Made by a program: the position numbers and the translations under genes. From Candidatus Blautia stercorigallinarum (GTDB lineage: Bacteria > Bacillota > Clostridia > Lachnospirales > Lachnospiraceae), in the NCBI GenBank assembly GCA_019112785.1, contig DXIQ01000050.1, positions 1-55,783 on the forward strand: 55,783 nucleotides of DNA, in the 5' to 3' direction. This document shows, in pieces, positions 17,198 to 26,623 of the stretch (position 1 is its first letter; every line of letters starts with the position of its first letter). The notes under the pieces were generated by a model that searched no databases, was not told the origin of the DNA, and saw only the letters and a program-made list of their open reading frames with translations.

Positions 17198-17470
17198 TTA
17201 AACTAAACTGTATATCAGGATTGCAGCAATGCCCTGCAGGATCAGGATTGCCGGAAGCCCCAGGGCGAATTTGGCATGCTGGGTCTTGTGGTGAAAGAAA
17301 CGCATGCCCAGAATGGCCCCTACAGAACCGCCGCAGATGGCGATGCCCAGAAGAGTTTTTTCTGAGATCCGCCACTGGTGGGTCTTGGCTTTTTGTTTAT
17401 CGATACCGAAACAGGCAAAAGCCAGGACATTTATAAATGCAAGGTACATAAAAATGTTTTTTAAGATCAA
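17198..17470 (-). CDS. DUF1294 small membrane protein
   Basis: Two-to-three-pass membrane protein of unknown function. It shows the family pattern FACFGIDKQKAKTHQWRISEKTLL, followed by GGSVGAILGMRFFHHKTQHAKF. I choose the TTG start at 17470 because AAGGAG lies 7 bases upstream and it gives the usual 90-residue length. The longer reading frame would start inside ansA, with 41 residues out of keeping with the family. It lies between ansA and aroC, 15 bases from the latter. Confidence 0.85.
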   Translation of the reverse strand: MILKNIFMYLAFINVLAFACFGIDKQKAKTHQWRISEKTLLGIAICGGSVGAILGMRFFHHKTQHAKFALGLPAILILQGIAAILIYSLV

Positions 17471-17493
17471 AACAGACACTCCTTTGTGTTTTG

Positions 17494-18507
17494 CTACAGC
17501 AGGATGGTTTCCGGGATCCGGAGTTCTCCTGCCAGATTTTTGTGAAAGTATTTTTCGATTTCCTCCCGCTTTTGGAAATTCCCCAGAAGCCACATGATCT
17601 TGGTCACCACCGCCTCCGTGCTCATATCGTAGGCCTGAAATACTCCTGCCTTTAAGGCCGCGTGGCCGGTTTCATAGACAGACAGATCACTGCCTTCGTA
17701 GGGACACTGGCTTTTTACAACAACCACCATACCCTGGCGGATTACTTTTTCCAGATCCTCCATCACTTCAGAAGAGAGGGAGGGAATGCCGCCCAGACCG
17801 AAGGCTTCAATGACCAGTCCCCGGTAGCCCTGAGCGAAAAGAAGCTGGAAAATGCTGCCGTCGAAGCCGGGAACCAGCTTAATGAGGAACACTTTTTTCT
17901 CCAGTCCTTCTTTCAGCCTGCAGGGACCTGTAAGCCTGGGGATATAAGAGGTCTGAAGATCCAGCCCCCGGGAGTTGATCTCTCCGATATAGGGATAATT
18001 GATGCTTTCAAAGGCGTGAAAGCTGGTGGTGCGGACTTTAGAAGCCCGGGTGCCCAGGATCACTTTCCGGTTAAAGGCCAGAAAGATACCGGGAATAGAG
18101 CTGGCTGCCATATGGATGGCGCAGCGGCAGTTTTCCACGGCGTCGGCCAGAGGGTTCAGGATAGAGAGCTGGCTTCCGGTAAGTACTACCGGTATGGGAA
18201 TGTTAGGCAGCATAAAGGACAGCACAGAAGAGGTATAAGCCATCGTATCTGTGCCGTGAAAGATCACAATGCCGTCATAGTCCCGATGCTTTTCGTAGAT
18301 GGTTTCTGCCAGCTTCTGCCAGTTTTCCGGCTGGATATTGGCGCTGTCCAGCTGGAAAAGTTCCAGAAAATCTACCTGGTACAGGTCTGTGATGTCAGAT
18401 ATATATGCCAGGATATCCTGACCGGACAGACCTGGCACAAGTCCTTTTTCATCCTGGATACATGCCAGGGTTCCTCCTGTAGTGACGATCAATAGTTTTT
18501 TCTTCAT
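17494..18507 (-). CDS. ansA: L-asparaginase, type I (cytoplasmic)
   Basis: Hydrolyses asparagine to aspartate and ammonia. Both active-site signatures are visible: TTGGTLAC near residues 9-16 and HGTDTMAYTSS at 84-94. The C-terminal part has the LVIEAFGLGGIPS segment. No signal peptide, and the 337-residue length fits the cytoplasmic AnsA type. GAGAGG lies upstream. The gene ends 24 bases before the DUF1294 start and begins 10 bases after the methyltransferase stop. Confidence 0.93.
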   Translation of the reverse strand: MKKKLLIVTTGGTLACIQDEKGLVPGLSGQDILAYISDITDLYQVDFLELFQLDSANIQPENWQKLAETIYEKHRDYDGIVIFHGTDTMAYTSSVLSFMLPNIPIPVVLTGSQLSILNPLADAVENCRCAIHMAASSIPGIFLAFNRKVILGTRASKVRTTSFHAFESINYPYIGEINSRGLDLQTSYIPRLTGPCRLKEGLEKKVFLIKLVPGFDGSIFQLLFAQGYRGLVIEAFGLGGIPSLSSEVMEDLEKVIRQGMVVVVKSQCPYEGSDLSVYETGHAALKAGVFQAYDMSTEAVVTKIMWLLGNFQKREEIEKYFHKNLAGELRIPETILL

Positions 18508-18517
18508 GATATGCCTC

Positions 18518-19378
18518 TCATTCTGCCTCCCAGCGTCCGGAGGCGCCGCAGGGCAGGACCAGTCCTGTCTGTGATACAGGAAGGCCGATCTCCTGGGACT
18601 CTACTTTGCCGTGAAATTTTTTCAGTTCCACGGAGAGCATATAGGTAAGCACAGCCGGAGCCAGGCCGGTGGTGTAGGAATTCAGCAGGAAAAACAGAGG
18701 CTTCTCTGAGAGGATCTGGACACACAGCTGTATCAGATGATGGATGTTGTCTTCAATTTTCCAGATTTCCCCTTTGGGGCCTCTTCCGTAGGAAGGCGGA
18801 TCCATGATGATCCCGTCATAAGTATTTCCCCTGCGGATCTCCCGCTCCACAAATTTTACACAGTCGTCTACCAGCCAGCGGATAGGAGCGTCCTTCAGCC
18901 CTGAAGAAACTGCGTTTTCCTTTGCCCAGGTAACCATGCCTTTGGAGGCGTCTACGTGGGTGACGCTGGCCCCTGCGGCGGCTGCCGCCAGGGTAGCCCC
19001 TCCGGTGTAGGCAAAAAGGTTCAGCACCTTTACCGGCCTTCCGGCGTTTCGGATCTTTTCCGAGAACCAGTCCCAGTTTACCGCCTGTTCCGGGAAGAGC
19101 CCGGTATGTTTGAAGCTGAATGGCTTCAGGTTAAAGGTAAGATCTTTGTAGCGGATCTTCCACTGCTCGGGAAGATCGAAAAATTCCCACTCGCCGCCGC
19201 CTTTCTTGCTCCTGTGATAATGTCCGTTGGGATGTTTCCATCCTGCGTGGGTCCTGGGAGTGTTCCAGATGACCTGGGGGTCCGGACGGACCAGCAGGTA
19301 TTTTCCCCATCTTTCCAGCTTTTCACCGCCGGAAGTATCGATTACTTCATAGTCTTTCCATTTATCTGCGATCCACAT
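18518..19378 (-). CDS. Class I SAM-dependent (rRNA-type) methyltransferase
   Basis: Methyltransferase resembling the C-terminal half of RlmI/RlmK-type 23S rRNA enzymes. It has the SAM-binding VLNLFAYTGGATLAAAAAGA, the acidic VDASKGMVTWAKENA strand, and the catalytic-type motif DPPSYGRGPKGEIW. An N-terminal PUA domain, present in RlmI, is missing; instead there are about 100 residues rich in Trp, His and Lys (HPNGHYHRSKKGGGEWEFF). The substrate is inferred to be RNA but not shown. It is first gene of the operon leading to aroC, with a good promoter and a leader hairpin (19413-19436). Confidence 0.85.
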   Translation of the reverse strand: MWIADKWKDYEVIDTSGGEKLERWGKYLLVRPDPQVIWNTPRTHAGWKHPNGHYHRSKKGGGEWEFFDLPEQWKIRYKDLTFNLKPFSFKHTGLFPEQAVNWDWFSEKIRNAGRPVKVLNLFAYTGGATLAAAAAGASVTHVDASKGMVTWAKENAVSSGLKDAPIRWLVDDCVKFVEREIRRGNTYDGIIMDPPSYGRGPKGEIWKIEDNIHHLIQLCVQILSEKPLFFLLNSYTTGLAPAVLTYMLSVELKKFHGKVESQEIGLPVSQTGLVLPCGASGRWEAE

Positions 19379-19460
19379 ATAGAATCCTTTCTTTTTCTTC
19401 TTTTCTGAGGGTAGGGCCAGGAAATATTCTGGCCCTTGAGATTAATTTTCTGACATGGAT

Positions 19461-19489
19461 AGTATAACAGAAGGAAAAAATACAGGCAA
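19461..19489 (-). promoter_or_regulatory. Sigma-A promoter of the methyltransferase-ansA-aroC operon
   Basis: On the minus strand TTGCCT (19484-19489) and TATACT (19461-19466) with exactly 17 bases between. The transcript would include a GGGCCAG/CTGGCCC hairpin (19413-19436) in its leader; it has no T-run, so it is not a terminator. Confidence 0.65.
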
Positions 19490-19618
19490 CCCGGGAATAT
19501 GAGCTGTTTGACGGAATCGATTTATCAGCGAGGAAAAAGAAACAGAAGTCTTTTCTTTATTCTTTACGCATACACTGAGTTAGCAGACAATCTCTGTCCC
19601 TTATCTGGGAGGTGTGCC

Positions 19619-22204
19619 ATGTATGAGACTTTAAAAGAGAAAGAAATTTGCCGGATCCTGGATACGGATCCCAAAAAGGGACTGACACAGGAGGAGGCTG
19701 GCCGGCGTCTTGAAAGCCAGGGAGAAAACATTTTGAAAAAAGGAAAAGAAAAGAACTTCTGGGATATGGTACAGGAACAGATCAACGACCCTATGATCTT
19801 CATCCTTTTTATGGCGGCGGCGATCTCCATGCTCCTGCGGGAATTCAGCGATACGGTGATCATTCTGGCGGTGATCCTTCTGAATACGGCTGTAGGTGTG
19901 TTTCAGGAAGGAAAAGCAGTGAAAGCTATGGAAGCGCTGAAGAAGATCACTGCTCCGGAAGCCCTTGTGAAAAGAGGAGAGGAGTACCGGAAGATCCCGG
20001 CGGCCCATCTGGTAAAGGGGGACCTGGTGAAGGTAGAGGCAGGAGATCAGGTGCCGGCAGATATCCGGCTTCTCAGGGCAAGGGGACTGTCCGCAGACGA
20101 ATCTGCGCTTACGGGGGAATCCCTCCCTGTGCTGAAGTCCTGCCTGCCTTTACAGCCAGGTCTGCCTGTGGGGGAGAGGCGGAACATGCTTTTTATGTCT
20201 TCTCAGATCATGAAAGGCAGCGGCGAAGGGATCGTTACCGCAACAGGAATGGATACAGAACTGGGGAAGATCGCTCATATGATCAACCAGGTCACCGGGG
20301 AACACACTCCTCTTCAGAAGAGGCTGGGGGATCTGGGGAAAATCCTGAGCATTACCGCTGTGGGATTTTGTCTGGCCTTATTTGTGCTGGGGCTGTTCCA
20401 GCACAGGAATATGCTCCAGATGCTCCTTCTGGCGATTTCTCTGGCTGTAGCGGCCATACCGGAGGGCCTGCCTGCTGTGGTGACTATAGTGCTGGCCCTG
20501 GGAGTAGGGCGTATGGTGAAGGTGAACACCATTATCCGGAAACTGCCTGCAGTGGAAACCCTGGGATCTGTCGGGGTTGTGTGTTCCGATAAAACAGGCA
20601 CCCTTACGGAAAACCACATGAGGGTAGCTCAGATTTATGCCAACGACATGATCCTTCCGGTTTCCAAAGTGAGAAAAAGGGAATTTCCCAGGCTGACAGA
20701 AGGATTTCTCCTCTGTAATAACAGCATGCTGGGAAAACAGGAGATCGGCGATGCTACAGAACTGGCTCTTCTTCATATGGGCAAAGATATGGGATACGAC
20801 CGGGAAAGACTGCTGGAACAGTATCCCCGGACTTTTGAGGTACCCTTTGATTCAGAAAAGAAATATATGATCAGTGTACATAGAGACAGCGGCCATGAAA
20901 CAGTCTATGTAAAAGGGGCCTGCGACTATCTTCTGGAAAAATGCAGTTATGTCCAGATCGGCGACCGGCAGGAGCTTATGACCCAGGCCAGAAAGATGAA
21001 GATCCGCCTGGCCATGGAACAGATGGCAAAGGAAGGTCTGCGGATCCTGGCTCTGGCTTACCGGGAAAGGGTAGAGGAAAAGACAGAGTCCGGTCTTATG
21101 AGAGGGCTGGTCTTTGCGGGAATGGCAGGAATGATCGATCCCCCCAGAAAGGAAGCCGCCTCCTCTGTCAAGATCCTGAAAAGAGCAGGAGTCAAGGTGG
21201 CTATGATCACAGGAGACTATAAGGAGACTGCTTTTGCTATTGCCAGAAAGATCGGTATTGCGGATTCCATAGACCAGTGTATGACAGGCAGTGAAATAGA
21301 CAGCCTGAGTCCGGAAGCCTTTCGCCGGAAGATCCCTCATATCCGGGTTTTTGCCAGGGTCACACCGGCTCATAAGGTAAAGATCGTCAGAGGTTTCCAG
21401 GAAGCAGGACAGATCGTTGCCATGACCGGGGACGGGGTAAACGACGCCCCTTCTCTCCGGGCTGCGGATATTGGCATTGCCATGGGAAAGAATGGTACAG
21501 ATGTGGCGAAAAATGCAGCGGATATGATCCTTACAGACGATAATTTTTCTACCATAGAAAAAGCCATGGAAGAGGGAAGGAGTATTTATGTAAATATTAA
21601 GAAGGCGATCCTTTTCCTCCTATCTTCCAACTTCGGAGAGATCCTGACAATGTTTGTGGCAGTTCTTTTAGGGCTGCCGGCGCCGTTAAAGGCAAGTCAT
21701 ATCCTCTGGGTGAATCTGATCACAGATTCTCTTCCGGCCCTGGCTCTGGGCGTGGATAAGAATGACGCAAAAGCTCTGATGAGCAAGAAACCCAGAGATC
21801 CCAAAGAGGGGATCTTTGCCCATGGAGGATGGCTCTTTACGATCTTCTATGGGATATTAATAGGAAGCATCACCCTTTATGCTTTCTATCTGGGCGGCCA
21901 GACTTATGCTTTTACGGTCCTGGGGGTTTCCCAGCTTTTCCACGCCTGGGGAATGCGGGACAGGGAGCGTTCCATATTCCGGATGAACCATCTGGAAAAT
22001 CCCTTTATGATCCTGGCTTTTTTCCTGGGGATCTTTTTACAGGTGCTGGTCACAGAGGTACCCTGGCTGGTAGAAGCTTTCGGTACCAAGCAGTTATCCT
22101 TTGGAGAGTGGCAGCTTCTTCTGGGGATTTCTGTCCTGCCTCTGGTATTTCATGAACTGCTCCTCCTTCCGGGAAAGCTGCTTGGAATTCATAAAAATCA
22201 GTGA
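19619..22204 (+). CDS. Cation-transporting P-type ATPase, calcium (SERCA/PMCA) type
   Basis: P2-type ion pump in the cytoplasmic membrane, most like bacterial Ca2+ ATPases. It has an N-terminal cation-ATPase domain ([17 protein letters not shown]), the TGES dephosphorylation loop, the ion-site PEGLPAVVT in the fourth membrane helix, phosphorylated D324 in CSDKTGTLT, the [10 protein letters not shown] and [12 protein letters not shown] motifs, and a C-terminal cation ATPase domain. I choose the ATG at 19619 because GGGAGGTG lies 4-5 bases upstream; the frame is open back to 19499 but that extension has no RBS. 861 residues is normal. It is a single-gene unit. Confidence 0.93.
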   Translation: MYETLKEKEICRILDTDPKKGLTQEEAGRRLESQGENILKKGKEKNFWDMVQEQINDPMIFILFMAAAISMLLREFSDTVIILAVILLNTAVGVFQEGKAVKAMEALKKITAPEALVKRGEEYRKIPAAHLVKGDLVKVEAGDQVPADIRLLRARGLSADESALTGESLPVLKSCLPLQPGLPVGERRNMLFMSSQIMKGSGEGIVTATGMDTELGKIAHMINQVTGEHTPLQKRLGDLGKILSITAVGFCLALFVLGLFQHRNMLQMLLLAISLAVAAIPEGLPAVVTIVLALGVGRMVKVNTIIRKLPAVETLGSVGVVCSDKTGTLTENHMRVAQIYANDMILPVSKVRKREFPRLTEGFLLCNNSMLGKQEIGDATELALLHMGKDMGYDRERLLEQYPRTFEVPFDSEKKYMISVHRDSGHETVYVKGACDYLLEKCSYVQIGDRQELMTQARKMKIRLAMEQMAKEGLRILALAYRERVEEKTESGLMRGLVFAGMAGMIDPPRKEAASSVKILKRAGVKVAMITGDYKETAFAIARKIGIADSIDQCMTGSEIDSLSPEAFRRKIPHIRVFARVTPAHKVKIVRGFQEAGQIVAMTGDGVNDAPSLRAADIGIAMGKNGTDVAKNAADMILTDDNFSTIEKAMEEGRSIYVNIKKAILFLLSSNFGEILTMFVAVLLGLPAPLKASHILWVNLITDSLPALALGVDKNDAKALMSKKPRDPKEGIFAHGGWLFTIFYGILIGSITLYAFYLGGQTYAFTVLGVSQLFHAWGMRDRERSIFRMNHLENPFMILAFFLGIFLQVLVTEVPWLVEAFGTKQLSFGEWQLLLGISVLPLVFHELLLLPGKLLGIHKNQ

Positions 22205-22292
22205 TTTTGCAGGAAAAAGGATGTGAAGTTGCATATAAAAATGAAAAAACCGGAGTTTTTCCGGTAAAAAACTACAAAAATGCAAGAAAAGC

Positions 22293-22321
22293 TTGACACC
22301 ATATCATGTGCCAGATACAAT
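22293..22321 (+). promoter_or_regulatory. Sigma-A promoter of the aminotransferase gene
   Basis: A near-consensus promoter: TTGACA (22293-22298), 17 bases, TACAAT (22316-22321). Just upstream is a weak 6-bp ACCGGA/TCCGGT stem (22249-22265) after the ATPase gene, without a T-run. Confidence 0.8.
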
Positions 22322-22359
22322 AGGAACCAGTGAAATCAAAAAAGACCAGGAGGAGAGCC

Positions 22360-23646
22360 ATGACACCGTACAGAGAACTTAGTAAAGAACAGTTACAGGC
22401 CATGAAAGGCGATTTAGAGAAGCAGTTTGAAGAAGTGAAAGCCAAGGGATTAAACCTTGATATGTCCAGAGGAAAACCATGCAAAGAACAGTTGAACCTG
22501 TCTATGGGTATGCTGGAAGAGTTAAAAAGTACCGATAAGCTGAAATGCGAAACCGGCATTGACTGCCGTAACTACGGACTTCTGGAAGGTATTCCCGAGG
22601 CCAGAAGACTTCTGGGAGAAATGATGGAGGTTGCTCCGGAGCATATCATCATTTTCGGAAATTCCAGTCTGAACGTAATGTTTGATACAGTTTCCCGTTC
22701 CATGAGCCACGGTGTCTGCGGCAGCACTCCATGGTGCAAGCTGGACAAAGTAAAATTCTTATGTCCTGTTCCCGGATATGACCGTCATTTCCGGATCACA
22801 GAGTATTTCGGCATTGAAATGATCAACGTGCCTATGACCCCTACAGGTCCGGATATGGATATGGTAGAGGAGTTGGTAAGTTCTGATCCTGCCATCAAGG
22901 GTATCTGGTGCGTGCCGAAGTATTCCAATCCACAGGGTATCACCTACTCTGCAGAGACGGTAAAGAGATTTGCCAGACTGAAACCGGCAGCAGAAGATTT
23001 CCGTATTTTCTGGGATAACGCTTACTGTATCCACCATCTCTATGATGAACATCAGGACTTCCTGCTGGAGATCCTGGATGAGTGTGAGAAGGCAGGAAAT
23101 CCGGATATGGTTTATAAATATGTTTCTACTTCAAAAGTTACCTTCCCGGGATCCGGTATTGCGGCTATCGCGTCTTCACCGAGAAACCTGGCAGATATTA
23201 AAGAACATATGACCGTACAGACCATTGGACACGATAAGATCAATCAGCTCCGTCATGTACGTTTCTTCGGCGGCATTGTAGGAATGCATAAACATATGAA
23301 GAAGCATGCGGAGATCCTCCGTCCGAAATTCGAGGCAGTGGAAAATACACTGGAACAGGAACTGGGAGGAGCCCAGATCGGAACCTGGACCAAACCAATG
23401 GGCGGTTATTTTATTTCCTTTGACGCACTGGAAGGCTGTGCAAAGAAGATCGTTGCAAAGGCAGCTGAGGCAGGACTGAAGATGACAGAAGCCGGCGCTA
23501 CCTATCCTTATGGGATCGATCCGAAAGACAGCAATATCCGTATCGCTCCAAGCTTCCCGTCACTGGAAGAGCTGCAGCTGGCAACAGAGATCTTTGTTCT
23601 CAGCGTGAAGCTGGTAAGTATTGATAAGTTACTGGAAGAAAACTAA
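22360..23646 (+). CDS. PLP-dependent aminotransferase (Aminotran_MocR family)
   Basis: Fold-type I aminotransferase of the family related to MocR regulators but without a DNA-binding domain. Visible features: LDMSRGKPCKEQLNLS near the N-terminus, the YGLLEGIPEARRLLGEMM segment, the PKYSNPQGITYS motif, the D-N-AY pocket in FWDNAYCIHHL, and the PLP lysine in STSKVTFPGSG. The ATG at 22360 has AGGAGGAG upstream; a start at 22330 would add ten basic residues without an RBS. 428 residues is typical. The donor and acceptor are not predictable. It has its own promoter and terminator. Confidence 0.9.
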   Translation: MTPYRELSKEQLQAMKGDLEKQFEEVKAKGLNLDMSRGKPCKEQLNLSMGMLEELKSTDKLKCETGIDCRNYGLLEGIPEARRLLGEMMEVAPEHIIIFGNSSLNVMFDTVSRSMSHGVCGSTPWCKLDKVKFLCPVPGYDRHFRITEYFGIEMINVPMTPTGPDMDMVEELVSSDPAIKGIWCVPKYSNPQGITYSAETVKRFARLKPAAEDFRIFWDNAYCIHHLYDEHQDFLLEILDECEKAGNPDMVYKYVSTSKVTFPGSGIAAIASSPRNLADIKEHMTVQTIGHDKINQLRHVRFFGGIVGMHKHMKKHAEILRPKFEAVENTLEQELGGAQIGTWTKPMGGYFISFDALEGCAKKIVAKAAEAGLKMTEAGATYPYGIDPKDSNIRIAPSFPSLEELQLATEIFVLSVKLVSIDKLLEEN

Positions 23647-23693
23647 GCAGCAGACGTTTGGCCCTTAAAAACGCCTGTTGTCAGGAATCTTAA

Positions 23694-23724
23694 GGCGCTG
23701 TGAAGACTCACGGCGCCACTTTTT
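23694..23724 (+). terminator. Terminator of the aminotransferase gene
   Basis: A 10-bp stem with one G-T pair (GGCGCTGTGA 23694-23703 with TCACGGCGCC 23708-23717, loop AGAC) followed by TTTTT. A family-2 repeat begins immediately after the T-run. Confidence 0.85.
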
Positions 23725-23726
23725 AT

Positions 23727-23783
23727 GCGATACGCCCGGAAAGCGCCTGCCGTGCTTGCACGGGCAGGCATTTGCCGGGCAAC
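23727..23783 (+). repeat. Intergenic repeat family 2, copy A
   Basis: Aligns without gaps over 57 bases to 50,697-50,753, including GCGATACGCC at the start, an identical 16-mer CTGCCGTGCTTGCACG, GCAGGCAT and GGGCAA at the same offsets. The core can fold (GCCTGCC-GTGC-TT-GCAC-GGGCAGGC). The rest of the 302-base gap holds another hairpin (GGGATCGG/CCGATCCC, 23825-23846) and the next promoter; no ORF. Confidence 0.75.
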
Positions 23784-23882
23784 GGACAGCGAACGGCTGT
23801 GCCGTGAGCTGACCGAGTATCCCGGGGATCGGACGGGGCCGATCCCTGGGAAAGAAACATGAGAATTCTCCCGGATACGGGG

Positions 23883-23911
23883 TTGGTATGAAAGAAAATT
23901 TGTGCTATACT
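23883..23911 (+). promoter_or_regulatory. Promoter of the L,D-transpeptidase gene
   Basis: TTGGTA (23883-23888), a 17-base spacer and TATACT (23906-23911), with TGC before the -10 as an extended element. Confidence 0.75.
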
Positions 23912-23948
23912 GAAACGAAACAGCGAGAGTTGAAAAGGGGTAAGAAAT

Positions 23949-25352
23949 ATGGCAAAAAAGAAAACTAAGAAAGGAAAATACAAAAAAGCGAAGAAGATCA
24001 TGCTGGGCGTTCTCATCGGATATGTGGCCCTGCTGGTCATTGCCTACGGTATCGGAGTATTTTATTATTCCAACCGGTTTTTGTCCGGCACAGAGATCAA
24101 CGGCATGAACTGTTCAGGAAAAACTGTAGAGGAAGTGGAAAGCAATATGGAGAGCCAGATTGCTTCCTATCAGCTGGTTTTGAAGGAACGGGGAGATAAA
24201 AGCGAGGCGATCAGCGCTTCGCAGATCAGTATGAAATACATAAGCGACGGGAAGATACAGGAACTGAAAGAACAGCAGAATCCCTTTACCTGGTTTTTGG
24301 CTTTTGCCAGACAGCAGGATTACAAGCTGTCCGCAACCACTTCTTATGATGAAAACGCGTTAAATGCGGCGGTAGACGCTCTGGACTGTTTCAAAGAAGA
24401 AAATGTAGTCCAGCCTACAGACGCTCATCTGGAGGTGCAGGACGGTCAGTATGTGATCGTAGAAGAAACCCAGGGAACAGCCCTTGACAGCGATAAGGTA
24501 AAAGAAGCGGTGAAAAACGCCATTGACAGCGGAGAGACTCTTCTGGATCTGGATCAGGCGGGCTGCTACATAGAACCATCAGTCCTTAGCACAGACGAGA
24601 ATCTGGCAAAACAGAGGGACGAGGGGAATAAATTACTTACTGTAACAGTTACTATCAGCTTTTCGGACAGGCAGGAAGTGATCAATGGTGATGTGATGAA
24701 GGACTGGCTGACCACTGATGAAGAGGGAAATGTGGATCTTGACCGGGATAAGGTACGGGCGTATGTGCAGCAGCTCCAGTACAAATATGATACCTTTGGC
24801 AGTTCCAGACAGTTTAAAGCCTCTTCCGGGCAGACTATCACTGTCAGCGGAGGAGATTATGGCTGGCTGATCGCACCTAATGATACTACCACCAAGATCA
24901 TAGATGCTATCAAGAGCGGACAGTCTCAGACCATTGAGCCGGAGTACACTTATACCGGATACTGCCGGGATACCAATGACATAGGAAATACTTATGTAGA
25001 GATCAGCCTGGACCAGCAGCATATGTGGTTTTATAAAGACGGACAGCTGATCGTGGATACAGATGTTGTCACAGGATGCCATAACAAAGGCTGGGATACC
25101 CATACCGGGGTTTACGCCATTATGTATAAGGAGCGTGACGCCACACTGGTAGGAGAAGGATATAATTCTGCAGTGTCCTACTGGATGCCCTTCTATGCCA
25201 ATGTAGGTATCCATGACGCAAGCTGGAGATCCAGCTTCGGAGGTTCCATCTACCTCAACAACGGTTCTCACGGCTGTGTAAATACACCTACGGAGAATGC
25301 CGCAACCATTTACAATAATATCGAAAAAGGAGTTCCTGTAGTAGTATATTAA
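23949..25352 (+). CDS. L,D-transpeptidase (YkuD) with VanW-like peptidoglycan-binding region
   Basis: Membrane-anchored enzyme that makes 3-3 peptidoglycan cross-links or attaches proteins to the wall. A very basic N-terminus (MAKKKTKKGKYKKAKK) is followed by one membrane segment (about 18-37), then one or two putative peptidoglycan-binding (PG_binding_4) domains (about 45-300) and a C-terminal YkuD domain (about 340-467) with the catalytic SHGCVNTP, C443. The preceding His motif is in YANVGIHDASW. 467 residues is typical of Lachnospiraceae versions. AAAAGGGG lies upstream. Downstream come ddl and murF, also wall genes, but a repeat with a terminator-like hairpin lies between. Confidence 0.93.
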   Translation: MAKKKTKKGKYKKAKKIMLGVLIGYVALLVIAYGIGVFYYSNRFLSGTEINGMNCSGKTVEEVESNMESQIASYQLVLKERGDKSEAISASQISMKYISDGKIQELKEQQNPFTWFLAFARQQDYKLSATTSYDENALNAAVDALDCFKEENVVQPTDAHLEVQDGQYVIVEETQGTALDSDKVKEAVKNAIDSGETLLDLDQAGCYIEPSVLSTDENLAKQRDEGNKLLTVTVTISFSDRQEVINGDVMKDWLTTDEEGNVDLDRDKVRAYVQQLQYKYDTFGSSRQFKASSGQTITVSGGDYGWLIAPNDTTTKIIDAIKSGQSQTIEPEYTYTGYCRDTNDIGNTYVEISLDQQHMWFYKDGQLIVDTDVVTGCHNKGWDTHTGVYAIMYKERDATLVGEGYNSAVSYWMPFYANVGIHDASWRSSFGGSIYLNNGSHGCVNTPTENAATIYNNIEKGVPVVVY

Positions 25353-25353
25353 A

Positions 25354-25550
25354 GATACCAGGGTCAAAAGGTCTACACACACATGAGCTTGCTCATAAGT
25401 GGGTGTAAGACCTTGGGACCCGCCCCGATATGAGCATGAAAGTGGGATGAATATCCCACGATATGCGAATATTGGGGAGGATTGCGTGAGTGCGCAGCAC
25501 GTAGCAATCCGCAGGTATCATAGTTGGGGGCTTTTGCCCCCAACATCTTA
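25354..25550 (+). repeat. Intergenic hairpin repeat family 1, copy B
   Basis: About 197 bases with the same ends as copy A: ATACCAGGGTCAAAAGG (25355-25371), the identical 32-base hairpin block (25383-25414), GCGCAGCAC, AGCAATCCG, GGTATCATAG and the terminal GTTGGGGGC-TTTT-GCCCCCAAC hairpin (25523-25544). The middle is different and longer, with a GTGGGAT/ATCCCAC hairpin nested in CCCC..GGGG arms, and a GGATTGC/GCAATCC pair. The 17-mer is repeated directly after the copy (25553-25569), where its AAAAGGAG serves as the ddl ribosome binding site. Confidence 0.8.
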
Positions 25551-25578
25551 AAATACCAGGGTCAAAAGGAGTTAAGAT

Positions 25579-26610
25579 ATGAATATAGTAGTTTTAGCCG
25601 GAGGAAACAGTACAGAGAGAGCAGTTTCCATTGTTTCCGGAAAAGGAGTCTGCACGGCTCTTCGGGAGAGAAACCACAGGGCAGTCCTCTTAGACGCTTA
25701 TTTCGGGCGGGAAACGCTGGGGGAAGATCTCTTCCCCGCAGAATATGATGTAGAAAAAGAAGCCGCATGGATGGAAGAAAAAAGCCGGGAACTGGAAGAA
25801 ACCATGAAAGAGCGGAAAGAGTTCTTCGGACCTTATGTGCTGGATATCTGCAGACAGGCAGATATCGTATTCCTGGCTCTCCACGGAGCCAACGGAGAGG
25901 ACGGAAAGGTCCAGTCTGTACTGGATCTTATGGGAATCCCCTATACTGGCTCAGATCCTTTAAGCAGCGCCATGGCTATGGATAAAGGGATCACAAAAGT
26001 GATCTTTGAGGCAGCGGGAGTCCCTACTCCAAAGGGGGTTACTCTGGATAAGAAAACCTGTACTTCCAGACTGGCGGACTACGGCATGGATTTCCCGGTG
26101 ATCGTAAAGCCCTGCTGCGGAGGTTCCAGCGTGGGAGTTTGTATCGCTAAAGATCAGAAAGAATATGAAATGGCTCTGGCAGAAGCTTTTTCCTATGAAG
26201 ATGAAGTTGTGGTAGAGCAGTTTATCCAGGGCCGGGAATTTTCTGTGGCAGTAGTAGACGGAAAGGCTTATCCGGTTATTGAGATCGCTCCTCTGGAAGG
26301 ATTCTATGATTATAAGAATAAATACCAGGAAGGCTCCTGTGTAGAGACCTGTCCTGCAGACATCTCTGTAATGCTCACCAAAGAAATGCAGAACTATGCG
26401 GAACTGGGCTACAAGGCTCTTCATCTTCAGGCCTATGCCAGACTGGACTTTATCATGGACGAAGAGGGAAATATGTACTGTCTTGAGGCGAATACCCTGC
26501 CGGGAATGACGCCTACCAGTCTGATCCCTCAGGAAGCAAAGGTCATCGGGATCAGCTATCCCCGGCTTTGCGAAAAGCTTATAGAGGTTTCATTAAATAA
26601 GTATCGTTAG
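25579..26610 (+). CDS. ddl: D-alanine--D-alanine ligase
   Basis: ATP-grasp enzyme that makes the D-Ala-D-Ala used by MurF. The N-terminal VVLAGGNSTERAVSIVSG, the LALHGANGEDGKVQS motif, the ATP-grasp core VIVKPCCGGSSVGV and the C-terminal FIMDEEGNMYCLEANTLPGMTPTSLIPQ are all present. 343 residues is normal. The RBS AAAAGGAG lies in the third copy of the family-1 17-mer. It is followed after 13 bases by murF, so the two consecutive pathway steps are co-transcribed. Confidence 0.96.
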   Translation: MNIVVLAGGNSTERAVSIVSGKGVCTALRERNHRAVLLDAYFGRETLGEDLFPAEYDVEKEAAWMEEKSRELEETMKERKEFFGPYVLDICRQADIVFLALHGANGEDGKVQSVLDLMGIPYTGSDPLSSAMAMDKGITKVIFEAAGVPTPKGVTLDKKTCTSRLADYGMDFPVIVKPCCGGSSVGVCIAKDQKEYEMALAEAFSYEDEVVVEQFIQGREFSVAVVDGKAYPVIEIAPLEGFYDYKNKYQEGSCVETCPADISVMLTKEMQNYAELGYKALHLQAYARLDFIMDEEGNMYCLEANTLPGMTPTSLIPQEAKVIGISYPRLCEKLIEVSLNKYR

Positions 26611-26623
26611 GGGGAAACAGGCA

